DNA of 64,000 nt from Candidatus Endomicrobium embiratermitis (lineage in GTDB: Bacteria > Elusimicrobiota > Endomicrobiia > Endomicrobiales > Endomicrobiaceae), in NCBI GenBank assembly GCA_009781315.1, contig WQYI01000009.1:1-64000 (forward strand). The letters are read 5' to 3'. Of the stretch, positions 1 to 9,585 are shown one piece after another. Positions within the stretch are counted from its first letter, which is position 1, and each line of letters begins with the position of its first letter. The position numbers and the translations under genes are program-made. The notes under the pieces were generated by a model that saw only the letters and a program-made list of their open reading frames with translations, made no database searches and was not told the DNA's origin.

Positions 1-3000
1 CCCGCCTAATAACTGCGCGTTTGCCATTAATGCCAATTCTCCCGCCGTTATGCTGCTTGTTCCCGTAAAGTATGTCCCTGTTACTGCCGTCGTTCCCGCG
101 TTTTGCGTATACAATCCGCTAAATCCGCTGTTATTGCCTGTTAGCGTAAGCACTCCTGTTGAACTGCTTTCTTTCGTTATATTGCCGTTGCCGGTTATAT
201 TTCCGCTAAATTCTAAATTACCGGCCGTTGTTATTTCAAGCAACCCGCTGTCGTATATTCCTATTGTTCCCGTTGACAAAACCGCTCCGTCGGCTAGTTC
301 CAATACTCCTGCTGTTATGTTGCTTGCTCCCGTGAAATAATTACCAGTTACTACCGTTTTACCTGCGTATTGATTAAACATTCCTCTGAAACTGCTGTTG
401 TCCCCAGTTATATTCAAGTTCGCTGCATTATCCTTATTTATTACTCCGGTTCCGCTCACCAAGTTTGTTCCCATACTCAAGGCATTATCCATATTTATAT
501 TCATCACGCCTGCATTCCCCAAGTATATATTCCCACCGGATATTGCCGCTTGCCCGTTAAAGTTTATTTCTCCCGCCGCTATACTGCTTATTCCCGTAAA
601 ATAGTTACCCGTTACTACCGTTTTGCCTGCGTATTGATTAAACATTCCGCTGAAACTGCTGTTGTCCCCGTTCAGCGTCAACGTTCCCGTATTTGTCGCC
701 TCTTTATTTATTGTCCCGTCTCCTAATATGTTGCCGTCAAACGTTAAATTGCCAAGCGTTGTTATTTCAAGCAAGCCGCTGTCATATATTCCTATCGTTC
801 CCGTTGACAAAACCGCTCCGTCGGCTAGTTCCAATACTCCAGCCGTTATGCTGCTTGTTCCCGTAAAATAATTTCCTGTTACTTTCGTGTAACCTGCGGT
901 TTGATTAAATAAACCCGCATAACCCGAATTGTCTCCGCCAAGATATATGTTTGCCAAATTATTGATTGTTCCGCTTCCCGCTATTCCGCTGCTGATTACT
1001 ACATCGCCTGCTCCGGTTATATTTATTGTCCCGGTATTATAAATATCGCTGCCTGATGCCGCGCTGTTGTTTATAAATGTTATGCTGCTTCCAGCTGCTG
1101 TCTCAAAATTTATCAATCCTGCATTGTATATCGCTCCGCCCGATGATGACGCTATATTACCGTCAAAAATGAATTGCCTCGCATCGCTAGCAATGACTGA
1201 CATATTTGCACTCAATGCATTGTATATCGCTCCGCCATATACCGCCGTATTATCATTAAATTGTGAATTGTTAATTGTTATTTGTTCATTGCCATTAAAA
1301 ATTGCTCCGCCGGCATTTGCCGTATTTCCCGCAAAAGTCGCGCTGTCTATTGTCATCTCTCCCGCATATGTCGCTATCGCTCCGCCGGAACTTAATGCCG
1401 TGTTATACGTAAAATAGACGTTTTCTATTGTCGCCGTTGACAGCGCGCTCGTCTGCAGTATCACCGAACCTGAATTGCTTGTGTCGCTTCGGGTCGCGCT
1501 TGCCTGCGTTACCGTCAAATTCCTTAACGTAAAGTCCGTCGCTGAACTTAGCGTAAACAAATAGCTGCTGCCAGTGCCCGGTATCTCTCCGGATATTACC
1601 CAATTGCCCGCGTCATCGCCGTTTCCACGAACCAAAAATTCTCCCCAGCCCGTATCCGTAAACGCCCGGTCTATATTATATAAAGACACGTCTATCAAAT
1701 AAGATCTGTCTCCCACAGCCATATTCGCGTCATATAGCGTCATTCCTTCTCCCAACACTCTTACATATATGCTCTGATAATTATTCGTCGCTACCCACAA
1801 CTCATAGGTATACGCGCTTGACGCCGATCCCATTGTTATCGTTGAAATATCCGTCCTAAATGTTAACCCGCCGGACAATACTTGCGTATAGTAATCATAG
1901 TTGGTCGTCAAAGACAGATCATCGCCAAAATATAGCCGGATGCTGTCAAGTATTCCTAATTCCCCGGTACCGGCGCCGTTTGATACCAATTTATCCGAAA
2001 CCAAACTGAATGATGATGTCCCTATTTCCTCAAACCCTATTCCGAACCTTAACTTGCTGTTTGTCGCAGTAATGTCGTCAAACGTTATCGTCCTTGTAGA
2101 ATTCCCCGCGCTCGTTATGTCTATTATGGAATCCGTAAAAGTATAAATTGACGCTCCGCTGTAATCCGTCGAACCAAACACTACATACGCATTGTCAAAC
2201 GCAACTGTGTTTATCTGCCCGTTGTCTATTTTCTCCGCTAAATTGTAATGGGCGTATATATCGGCGTCGCTCACCGACGAATCTAGCCCGAAATTTGCTG
2301 CCGCTCCATACCCGGTAAAATTTATTTTGCTATTGTCTATCGTCTGTGCCGTGCTTGATTCTATCGTAGTCGTTGAAACCGTGTTTAACCCGTAATGATT
2401 TAATATTGCGTTTGTTGAAAGATTCACACTGTAATACACGCTGCCGCTTGTTATGTTAAGCACGCTGTCGGATATCGTGTTTATACCGCTAAACATTATC
2501 CCGTCCGCCGTTACAGTAGTTGTTCCTGCATATTGGTTAAACACTCCGGTAAAACCGCTGTTATCGCCGGTTAATGTAAGCGTGCCGGCTGACGACAATT
2601 CCTTATTTATATTTCCGTCTCCGGTTATATTGCCGCTAAACTCTAAATCGCCGTATGTCGTTATTTCAAGTAACGCGCTCTCATATATTCCTATTGTTCC
2701 CGTTGACAAAACCGCTCCGTCGGCTAGTTCCAATACTCCCGCCGTTATACTGCTTATCCCCGTAAAATAATCCCCGCTTACCAGTGTCATTCCTGCATAC
2801 TGCCTGTAAATACCGGTAAATCCGCTGTTATCTCCTGATAACGAAAGCATGCCGGTCGACGACAATTCTTTATTTATTTCTCCGTCGCCTGTTATATTGC
2901 CGCTAAACTCTAAATCGCCGCCGGTCGTTATTTCAAGCAATGCGCCGTTATATATTCCCAGTTCTCCTATTGACAGGCTCGCTCCGTCGGCTAGTTCCAA

Positions 3001-6000
3001 TACTCCGCCGGTTATGCTGCTTATTCCCGTAAAATACGCGCCTGTTACTTCCGTATAGCCGGCGCTTTGATTAAACGTTCCGGCGTATCCGGAATTATTT
3101 CCGCCTAAATATAAATTTCCCGCTGTCTTGTTTATCGTCCCGCTTCCTGTTCCTGCTATCCCGCTGCTTATTACTATATCGCCCAGTCCTGTTATATTTA
3201 TCGTCCCGACATTATATATGTCATTTCCTGCCAGCAATGCTTTATTATTTACAAACGTTATGCTGGAGCCTTCGCTCGCGTTTAAGACGACTAAGCCGGC
3301 ATTGTATATTGCTCCGCCGAAAGAGGAATTTGCGGTATTGTTCGCAAATATTTCGCTTATTCCTCCGTTTGCTTCCACGTATACAGATGAGCCCGCGGCG
3401 TTATATATGGCTCCGCCGGAAGTGTCCGCATAATTACCGACAAAGTTTGAATTAATGATTGTCAGCTGTCCGTTGACGTTATTTATAGCTCCCCCGGCGG
3501 CTTGTCTGACAAAATTCCTCAACTCCAAATCCCTTATTGTCACGGACGAGCCGTCCAGCGTCAATCCCAAATTCTGTATACCGCCGGAATCTATTATATA
3601 CGTCTGCCCGTTATAACCTGCCAGCGTTATGTTTGTCGCTGTCACAGGCAGCGTTGCAAACGCGTTTCTATCCGCTGTGTCAAATAAACCCGCCGTTACA
3701 TTTTCAGCTAAATATATTGTTTCTCCGGATACCGCATTTATCGTATAACTTACTAACGTATTCCACGGCAATGCTCCGGTTAATAACCAGCCTGTCCAGC
3801 CGTCCGCGTCTTGGCTCCATTTAAAACGGTATCCCATTCCGTATAAACTGTCGCCGGTTATATTGTTCGTCGAAAATACTACGGACTGCCCGTTAGTCAG
3901 ATAATCCGCCGACATTATCGACGTTGAACTCCCTACCACCTTAACTGCCGCTGCTGTCACCGTCGTCACATGCAAACGGCTGTTCGCGGTCAGTGTTGTT
4001 GTCGTAGTTTCTATAAACAATGTCAGAAGACCTTTTCCTCCCTGATTCCAATCTACTTCCAAGCCCAACAGACCGCTTCCCATGTTTAATGCGTCTAACA
4101 CTGCGCTCGTCTCGAAATACACTTGGCCGCCGCCGTATATTCCCATTGTCCCGCCGTTAACTAATGTTGCAGCGTTTATGTTTAAAACTCCCGCGTTTAT
4201 TCTTGATATTCCAGTAAAATATTTTCCGCCGTTTACTATCGTTGTTCCCGCGTTCTGCGTAAAGGTTCCGTTGAATCCGCTGTTGTCGCCGGTAAGCGTC
4301 AACGTTCCCGTTGCCGAAAGATCTTTATTTATATTTCCGTTGCCCGATATGTTTCCCGTAAACGTTAAATCGCCGTCCGTCGTTATATCTAACAATCCGC
4401 CGGAATATATGCCGATTGTTACGGCGCCGACGCTTGCTCCGTCGGCAAGTTCCAATATTCCGCCCGTTATGCTGCTTATTCCCGTAAAATAACCGCCCGT
4501 TACTTCCGTATAGCCCGCGCTTTGATTAAACGTTCCGGCGTATCCGGAATTATCGCCGTCTAAATATAAATTTCCCGCTGTTTTGTTTATCGTCCCGCTT
4601 CCGGCAATTCCGCCTGATATTACTATGTCGCCGCCTCCGTCAATCGTTATCGTTCCGGCCGACGTCTGATATATATCATGCCCGTAAACTGCGTTTAACG
4701 CGGAATTGTCGATGAAATTTATTGAGATTCCTTCACTCGCGCTTAGGACGACCGAGCCGGCATTATATATTGCTCCGCCTGACAACGCGGAATTGTTGCT
4801 GAAATTTACGGATTCCGCGTCCGCGCCCAGAATGAGAGAACCGCCCGCATCATTATATATCGCTCCGCCCGAAGACACCGCGATATTGTCTTCAAATTGC
4901 GAATTATTAATTATTAATCCTTCATTGACGCTATATATCGCGCCGCCGGCATTCGCTTCGTTTCCCATAAACAGCGCGTTTGATATCGACATTTGTCCCG
5001 CATACGTCGCTATCGCGCCGCCGGAACTCGCCGCTGTGTTATATGTAAAGTATACGCCCTCTATCGTCGCCGTTGACTGCGCGTTCGTCTGCAATATTAC
5101 CGCTCCGGATTCACCCCATTCGATCCTTGTCGGGCTTGCTGGGTCTGTTATCGCGGTCGCGCTTGTCACGGTCAAATACTGCAGCGTAAAATCTGTCGCT
5201 GAACTTAACGTAAATAAATAACTGCTTGTGCCGTTAATATTAGTATCCGTGCTTACTATCACTCCCGATATCACCCAACTGCTCGGATCATCGTCAACGT
5301 CGTCGTTTCCAAAAACTAAAAAAGTTCCTTGGCTCGTATCCGTAAATATTCCGCTTATATTGTAAGTATCGACGTCTATCAAATATTGCCTGTAACCTTC
5401 CTGCAAATTTGATATGTATAATGATGTCGACGAGCCGTCCGAGTTTACATATATGCCCTGAAGATCCTCGGCTACCCACAACTGATAAGAACGCCTGTTT
5501 GACGCCGTTCCTATCGTTATCGTCGAGATATTATTCTGAAACGTTAATCCGCCGTATAACACTTTCGTATAGTAGTCGTAGTTAAGCGTCAAATCCTCAA
5601 ATTCGTCGCCAAAATATAGGCGAATCGTTCTAAATATATCCAGCTCTCCGCTGCTGCCGGCGTCTGATATCAGTTTATCCGAAACCAAACTGAAAGATGA
5701 CGTTCCTATTTCCTCAAACCCTATTCCGAATCTTAACATGCTGCCTGTCGCATTAACGCCGGTAAATTCTATTGTCCTTGTCGTGATTCCCACAGGATCT
5801 ACTAAATCTATTATCGAATTTGTAAATTCATATGTCGACCCCCCTACAAAATCCGTCGAGCTGAATATTACATATGAATTGTCAAACACTACGGTGTTAG
5901 ACTGCCCGTTGTCTATTTTCCCGTCCAAATTGTAATAAGCGTATATATTCGGCGCGGCTGCTTCGGGAGCTAATCCGAAATATGCCGTCGCGCCGTTTGC

Positions 6001-8781
6001 CGTAAACCTTATAAGATTTCCGTTTACCGTCGTAGAAGACGTTATATTTTCATCCCAATGGCGCAACATTCCGGCCGTTGAAAGGTTTACCGTGTAATAA
6101 ATGTCGCTTGCCGTTATATTTAACACGCTGTTGGATATTGTGTTAGTCCCGGCAAACATTCTGCCGGCCGACGTTACTGTCGTTGTTCCGGCGGTTTGGT
6201 TAAAATATCCGGTATACAGGCTATGGTTTCTGTTTAGCGACAAAAGACCCGTCGCCGATTTATTTATTAAACCCTCTCCCTGCACTACGCCGTCCATATT
6301 AACATCCGCAGAGCCCATTATGTTCATTATCCCTTCGGCTGTTTGATAAAAGTCGTTTGCCTGCCCGTTTGCCTGATTGCCGCTAAACGTCAGGGTGCTG
6401 TCTTCTATGTTGAACGTTCCGGCATTATAAATCGCCCCGCCCGACGACATCGCTACGTTGTTGATAAACGAGACGTTCGCGTTTATAAACGAAATTGTCG
6501 AGCCTGCAGCATTATATATCGCGCCGCCGGCTCCGATTGTTCCGTTTGAATTATTGTTTACAAACGACGCATTGCCCGCCGTTATGTTTATTTCTCCGCT
6601 ATTGTATATCGCGCCGCCGTAAGACTCGGCGCCGCGCGCGGCATTGTTTGTAAAATTTATCGCGCCGCCGCCGTTAACGTTTAAAACGGAATTGCTGCCT
6701 ATAAATATCGCTCCGCCGTAGGCGCCGACTGCTGCCGCCGAAGCAATGTTTTGCGTAAAATCTACGGTCCCCGTAACGGTTATAACCGACGATGAAACGT
6801 AAACCGCGCCGCCCATCGCCGTATTAGTCGACGTTCCTCCGTTGTCATAGCTTACATTTCCGCTAAAAACCGTTCTGTTGTTAAACGATGCTGTTGAGCT
6901 GTCTGTTATCGCTATTGCGCCGCCGCGGGCGGCTTTATTGTTTATAAAGTTGACTTCATCCACGAATGATACTTTACCGCCGGGTCCCAAAAGCATTGCT
7001 CCGCCGTATTGCGCGCTTGCAAAATTTCTTAATGTAACCGACGAAAAAATTGCTTCCTGACCGTTGTTTAGTAAAAACTTTTTCTCATACAAATTGTTCG
7101 AGTCTATCGTCTTGCCCGAACCCAAAACCGTAACGCTTGAAAAATATACCGGACTGCCAAAAGGATTGTCGTCGCGGAAAATCTCTTCTACATCGTCCCT
7201 GGCAATAATGTCTTCTTCCAGCACTATTACATCGCTTGGCGGATAGTCTTCCACAGCTACCCCTTCCCATCTCAATACGAAAGTATTCCACGGATACGGC
7301 GGATACTGCCATATAAGCCAACCAGTCCAATTATAACCAAACTGATTATCATTAACCCATACAAAGTCGTATAAATATTTTGCGCCTTGTATGGAGTTGG
7401 CGTTTGCAAACAGACTGCTGGTCATATCGCTGTTTGTAAACATCACCGCGACGGAGCTTCCCGCAAATTCAAAGCCGATAACGTTTAAGTCAAGCATAAC
7501 GTTGGTTCCTACGCTCATAGTCGGCGCCCAAATAAACGATGTGCCTGGGGTTATCGGCGTAGGATTGTTTAACGGGTCGGAAAATACTACGTCTATGCCC
7601 AAAGTCGTATTGTTTGCTAAGTTCAGCGTTTGCACATATATTGAGGTTGAAAGATACATTCCTCCCGCTGAAATGGTCATCGTGGAATCTATTTTATTGT
7701 ATGAAGTCGCTTGAAAATACACATTGCCGGTCCCTGTTTTATTTATCCGCCCGTATCCTTCAACCCCGGACCCGAAATAGACGTGCCCCGCCCCGGAAAT
7801 CGTCATCGTAGCCGACGCCGTATTCCAAACGTCTCTTCCGAAAGACGCGCTGTTGTTTGCGAACGTTATGCTTGTTCCCAGCACGGGAGTTAAATTTAAA
7901 GCTCCCGCATTGTATATTGCGCCGCCGTAAGAAGGCATAACGCTTGCAAAAGCCGTGTTGCCTGTAAACGTTGTGTTGTTTGTAAAATTGGCCACAGCCG
8001 CGCTCGACACGTAAATCGCTCCTCCGTAAGCAGATATGCCGGCGGCAGTAGCGGAGGCAATATTATTCTGAAAAGTCGTGACTGCATTGCTATTGAACGT
8101 TGTTCCTCTGTCCAAATACACAGCGCCGCCATAGACATTGAGCGTTGGAGACTGAGCCCTGTTACCGGTAAAAGTTAATATGTTGTTGTCGTCAAAATCT
8201 AAATATCCGGGAATGCCGGTATTACTTCCCTGAGTAATTATTGTGCCCGCTAAATATATCGCTCCGCCGGCTCTGCTTGAAATGTTGTTTGTAAAATTCA
8301 CATTCAAATTGGAAATATGCGTATACCCGCCGTTAAAAAACGCAGCGCCGCCTGACGACAAGGACACATTGTTTGTAAAATTCATAGTTCCGGTTGCAGC
8401 GGAGCTGAACCATTCAATATAGCCATTACCTGTATTTCCACTTGGAGGTGGCATTGAAGTAGGCGGAAGTGCAGTGCCAGCAAAGTAATATGCCCCGCCG
8501 GGTGTGGTGGCATTCGCGTTCGCGCTTGAAAAATCCAGCGTATATCCGTTAAAATCTATACTAAAGTTTTGCTGATTACCAGCACCGGTTCCTACGACAA
8601 GCCTCGTTCCGCCGCTAGCAAGATTTACTATCAAACGATGAGTGTTTCCGCCCTGGCCGGGAGAATTGGCACCCAATAGCGTAGAAAAACTATTGATGTC
8701 TATAACAGCGCCTTGTAAATAAACCGCGAACAATGAAAAAATCACAAGAATCGCAAAACAAGACAGAAAAAGTTTTTTCAT
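1..8781 (-). CDS. Giant Pmp-like/autotransporter-type surface protein, N-terminal 2,927 codons (C-terminus beyond window)
   Basis: An open frame runs from an ATG at 8781 to the window edge without a stop. I read roughly the first 4.2 kb of the strand codon by codon, and the remaining repeats stay in the same phase. It starts MKKLFLSCFAILVIFSLFAV, a Sec signal peptide, after an AAAGGA ribosome site. Five blocks of GGAIYN and FxxN (FTNN, FSGN) repeats lie near residues 95-325, 585-795, 1240-1360, 1760-1845 and 2460-2580. These are the motifs of chlamydial polymorphic membrane proteins and predict a right-handed beta-helix. Between them are autotransporter-type beta-strand repeats (GDNSGFTG, YFTGISSITAGVLELADGA, GNITGDGNINKE) and a longer module present twice. 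The C-terminus is outside the window, so a beta-barrel cannot be confirmed. Likely a cell-surface passenger or adhesin; this role is inferred. Confidence 0.88.
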   Translation of the reverse strand, partial: MKKLFLSCFAILVIFSLFAVYLQGAVIDINSFSTLLGANSPGQGGNTHRLIVNLASGGTRLVVGTGAGNQQNFSIDFNGYTLDFSSANANATTPGGAYYFAGTALPPTSMPPPSGNTGNGYIEWFSSAATGTMNFTNNVSLSSGGAAFFNGGYTHISNLNVNFTNNISSRAGGAIYLAGTIITQGSNTGIPGYLDFDDNNILTFTGNRAQSPTLNVYGGAVYLDRGTTFNSNAVTTFQNNIASATAAGISAYGGAIYVSSAAVANFTNNTTFTGNTAFASVMPSYGGAIYNAGALNLTPVLGTSITFANNSASFGRDVWNTASATMTISGAGHVYFGSGVEGYGRINKTGTGNVYFQATSYNKIDSTMTISAGGMYLSTSIYVQTLNLANNTTLGIDVVFSDPLNNPTPITPGTSFIWAPTMSVGTNVMLDLNVIGFEFAGSSVAVMFTNSDMTSSLFANANSIQGAKYLYDFVWVNDNQFGYNWTGWLIWQYPPYPWNTFVLRWEGVAVEDYPPSDVIVLEEDIIARDDVEEIFRDDNPFGSPVYFSSVTVLGSGKTIDSNNLYEKKFLLNNGQEAIFSSVTLRNFASAQYGGAMLLGPGGKVSFVDEVNFINNKAARGGAIAITDSSTASFNNRTVFSGNVSYDNGGTSTNTAMGGAVYVSSSVITVTGTVDFTQNIASAAAVGAYGGAIFIGSNSVLNVNGGGAINFTNNAARGAESYGGAIYNSGEINITAGNASFVNNNSNGTIGAGGAIYNAAGSTISFINANVSFINNVAMSSGGAIYNAGTFNIEDSTLTFSGNQANGQANDFYQTAEGIMNIMGSADVNMDGVVQGEGLINKSATGLLSLNRNHSLYTGYFNQTAGTTTVTSAGRMFAGTNTISNSVLNITASDIYYTVNLSTAGMLRHWDENITSSTTVNGNLIRFTANGATAYFGLAPEAAAPNIYAYYNLDGKIDNGQSNTVVFDNSYVIFSSTDFVGGSTYEFTNSIIDLVDPVGITTRTIEFTGVNATGSMLRFGIGFEEIGTSSFSLVSDKLISDAGSSGELDIFRTIRLYFGDEFEDLTLNYDYYTKVLYGGLTFQNNISTITIGTASNRRSYQLWVAEDLQGIYVNSDGSSTSLYISNLQEGYRQYLIDVDTYNISGIFTDTSQGTFLVFGNDDVDDDPSSWVISGVIVSTDTNINGTSSYLFTLSSATDFTLQYLTVTSATAITDPASPTRIEWGESGAVILQTNAQSTATIEGVYFTYNTAASSGGAIATYAGQMSISNALFMGNEANAGGAIYSVNEGLIINNSQFEDNIAVSSGGAIYNDAGGSLILGADAESVNFSNNSALSGGAIYNAGSVVLSASEGISINFIDNSALNAVYGHDIYQTSAGTITIDGGGDIVISGGIAGSGTINKTAGNLYLDGDNSGYAGTFNQSAGYTEVTGGYFTGISSITGGILELADGASVGAVTIGIYSGGLLDITTDGDLTFTGNISGNGNINKDLSATGTLTLTGDNSGFNGTFTQNAGTTIVNGGKYFTGISRINAGVLNINAATLVNGGTMGIYGGGQVYFETSAVLDALNMGSGLLGLEVDWNQGGKGLLTLFIETTTTTLTANSRLHVTTVTAAAVKVVGSSTSIMSADYLTNGQSVVFSTNNITGDSLYGMGYRFKWSQDADGWTGWLLTGALPWNTLVSYTINAVSGETIYLAENVTAGLFDTADRNAFATLPVTATNITLAGYNGQTYIIDSGGIQNLGLTLDGSSVTIRDLELRNFVRQAAGGAINNVNGQLTIINSNFVGNYADTSGGAIYNAAGSSVYVEANGGISEIFANNTANSSFGGAIYNAGLVVLNASEGSSITFVNNKALLAGNDIYNVGTINITGLGDIVISSGIAGTGSGTINKTAGNLYLGGNNSGYAGTFNQSAGYTEVTGAYFTGISSITGGVLELADGASLSIGELGIYNGALLEITTGGDLEFSGNITGDGEINKELSSTGMLSLSGDNSGFTGIYRQYAGMTLVSGDYFTGISSITAGVLELADGAVLSTGTIGIYESALLEITTYGDLEFSGNITGDGNINKELSSAGTLTLTGDNSGFTGVFNQYAGTTTVTADGIMFSGINTISDSVLNITSGSVYYSVNLSTNAILNHYGLNTVSTTTIESSTAQTIDNSKINFTGYGAAANFGLDSSVSDADIYAHYNLAEKIDNGQINTVAFDNAYVVFGSTDYSGASIYTFTDSIIDITSAGNSTRTITFDDITATNSKLRFGIGFEEIGTSSFSLVSDKLVSNGAGTGELGILDSIRLYFGDDLSLTTNYDYYTQVLSGGLTFRTDISTITMGSASSAYTYELWVATNNYQSIYVRVLGEGMTLYDANMAVGDRSYLIDVSLYNIDRAFTDTGWGEFLVRGNGDDAGNWVISGEIPGTGSSYLFTLSSATDFTLRNLTVTQASATRSDTSNSGSVILQTSALSTATIENVYFTYNTALSSGGAIATYAGEMTIDSATFAGNTANAGGAIFNGNEQITINNSQFNDNTAVYGGAIYNALSANMSVIASDARQFIFDGNIASSSGGAIYNAGLINFETAAGSSITFINNSAASGSDIYNTGTINITGAGDVVISSGIAGSGTINNLANIYLGGDNSGYAGLFNQTAGYTKVTGNYFTGTSSITAGVLELADGAVLSTGTIGIYDSGLLEITTLGNLTFDGNILGDGTINKEATNTGTLTLNGDNSSFSGMFNQYAGKTVVTGNYFTGISSIAAGEINFNGQAAISGGNIYLGNAGVMNINMDNALSMGTNLVSGTGVINKDNAANLNITGDNSSFRGMFNQYAGKTVVTGNYFTGASNITAGVLELADGAVLSTGTIGIYDSGLLEITTAGNLEFSGNITGNGNITKESSSTGVLTLTGNNSGFSGLYTQNAGTTAVTGTYFTGTSSITAGELALMANAQLLGG
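1165..1197 (-). repeat. GTCATTGC-type dispersed palindrome lying in frame inside the giant surface gene
   Basis: On the minus strand this reads GTCATTGC, a 12-nt spacer, then GCAATTCATTTTT. The intergenic copies at 42409 and 36697 have the same form (GTCATTGC ... GCAATCTATTTTT). Here it encodes the peptide SVIASDARQFIF, in the loop position where the paralogous module near 4840 has an unrelated peptide of about the same length. It looks like a mobile palindromic repeat absorbed into coding sequence, but only one in-frame copy was noticed. Confidence 0.5.
1500..2460 (-). repeat. Internal duplicated module of the giant protein, copy 2
   Basis: This stretch encodes a non-GGAI module. It contains NLST, YNL.EKIDNGQ, an FGIGFEEIGTSSFSLVSDKL segment, IRLYFGD, a short WVISG segment and YLFTLSSATDFTL. 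A diverged copy lies at about 5190-6150, some 3.69 kb away in the same frame. The intervening GGAI and beta-strand units also recur in the same order, so the gene grew by duplication of a multi-kilobase block. Confidence 0.7.
5190..6150 (-). repeat. Internal duplicated module of the giant protein, copy 1
   Basis: This is the counterpart of the module at 1500-2460. It has the same order of motifs (NLST, YNLDGKIDNGQ, the FGIGFEEIG segment, IRLYFGD, WVISG, YLFTLSSATDFTL). Synonymous and non-synonymous differences are scattered along it, so the duplication is not recent. It lies closer to the N-terminus, near residues 880-1200. Confidence 0.7.
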
Positions 8782-8795
8782 AATTTTGTTTTCCT

Positions 8796-9020
8796 TTAAT
8801 TTATATTAAAATCCAAAAATATTATTTTATATGTTCCGGGGTCAAATACAACAACGTCGCCGTCAGCGTATATGGTGTTGATGCTGCTTTGAAATACTGA
8901 TTGGTCAAAACCTGAGTTTGATACATCGTGGGTTGCTGCGCAAAGTTTGGAGACTGGAAAAATCGACAGGAACAAAAGACAAAATGCAAGAACAAAAAAC
9001 CTGTTTTTGTTTTTAATCAT
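8796..9020 (-). CDS. Small exported protein (74 aa), possible remnant or companion of the giant surface protein
   Basis: I place the start at the ATG at 9020 because GGAGAA lies five bases upstream; an upstream ATG at 9071 lacks such a site. Residues 1-29 form a signal peptide (MIKNKNRFFVLAFCLLFLSI, then a small-residue cleavage site near CAA). The rest contains TIYADGDVVVFDPGTYKI, which resembles the first turn of secreted beta-helix proteins. It stops 14 bases before the giant gene, so the two are probably co-transcribed. It may be a truncated paralogue or a small secreted partner. I do not recognise a characterised family. Confidence 0.6.
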   Translation of the reverse strand: MIKNKNRFFVLAFCLLFLSIFPVSKLCAATHDVSNSGFDQSVFQSSINTIYADGDVVVFDPGTYKIIFLDFNIN

Positions 9021-9099
9021 TTTTTCTCCGTATCTATAAAGTTTATTTAAAATTCTCTTTGTAAAAATCAAAATAATTTAAAAAAACAAAAATAAATTC

Positions 9100-9119
9100 A
9101 CGCGTATAGATTTACGCGT
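9100..9119 (-). promoter_or_regulatory. Leader hairpin upstream of the surface-protein operon
   Basis: ACGCGTA and TACGCGT form a perfect 7-bp stem around a 6-nt loop. It lies in the probable 5' leader, about 80 bases before the ATG at 9020 and about 90 bases after the predicted transcription start. No U-run follows, so it is not an obvious terminator. A role in message stability or protein binding is possible. Confidence 0.45.
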
Positions 9120-9214
9120 TACCGACGGAAAACTCCTTTGTTAAAAACTATTTATTAAAAAACATTGAAAGTATAAAACGTTTTCAGAATAAACGCTTTA
9201 CTCACATAGCAGTA

Positions 9215-9243
9215 ATTTTATTAATTTTTTGCGGAAAAATCAA
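9215..9243 (-). promoter_or_regulatory. Candidate sigma70-type promoter of the surface-protein operon
   Basis: On the minus strand TTGATT and TAAAAT are separated by 17 bases. This implies a leader of about 185 bases before the small exported protein. The strength is unknown, and the surrounding sequence is AT-rich, so chance matches are possible. Confidence 0.5.
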
Positions 9244-9360
9244 TCGTTTTTTTGAATTTTTCGGAGATTTTAGTTTTTGGAAGTTATTAGCATGGAGCTA
9301 TAAAGGCGTATAAAAATGACAAAGTGGAAAATACATATACAGCAACAACACTGGATATTG

Positions 9361-9542
9361 TTTGTCATTCCGTGCTAGTTAGTAAGATGTTATTCTTCTA
9401 ACGAGCCTGCCCCGTAAGGTCGTAATACGAGGGAATCCATTTTTGCTAAAAATAATATTACATTCCTTATGCTTTTAATTACAACGTGGATACCGGCTGG
9501 AGTTTATCCTCGAATGTTTTAATCGGGGACCGGTATGACAAA
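9361..9542. repeat. GTCATTCC-class dispersed repeat, long copy
   Basis: It begins TTGTCATTCCG and ends CCGGTATGACA. It shares GGAATCCATTTTT and TGGATACCGGCTGGAGTTTA with the copy at 12415. Relative to that copy it has extra sequence between the first two half-sites. It does not overlap a gene. Confidence 0.7.
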
Positions 9543-9585
9543 TATGGGTTTAAAGAGACACTTATAAAAGTAAAAGCATTTTTTG

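Larger units (their letters stand above)
9021..9585. other. Long intergenic region upstream of the surface-protein genes
   Basis: About 565 bases contain no convincing gene. They hold a candidate promoter for the leftward surface-protein unit (9215-9243), a leader hairpin (9100-9119) and a repeat of the GTCATTCC class (9361-9542). The remaining sequence is AT-rich, and I see nothing further in it. Confidence 0.6.

Noticed and set aside
1255-1300. AATTGTTAATTGTTATTTG stretch in the giant gene resembling the AATTAAC-word elements
   Set aside because: It encodes NEQITINNSQF, and the paralogous position near 4900 has a similar peptide (NEGLIINNSQF) with different DNA, so codon needs explain it.
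50-7714. Numerous plus-strand ORFs of 60-136 codons rich in P, V, S and I
   Set aside because: They are the antisense of the repetitive GGAI and beta-strand codons of the giant minus-strand gene, repeat with the same period, and lack ribosome sites.
9020-9071. Longer start of the small exported protein
   Set aside because: The upstream ATG has no ribosome site and would place 17 charged residues before the signal peptide.
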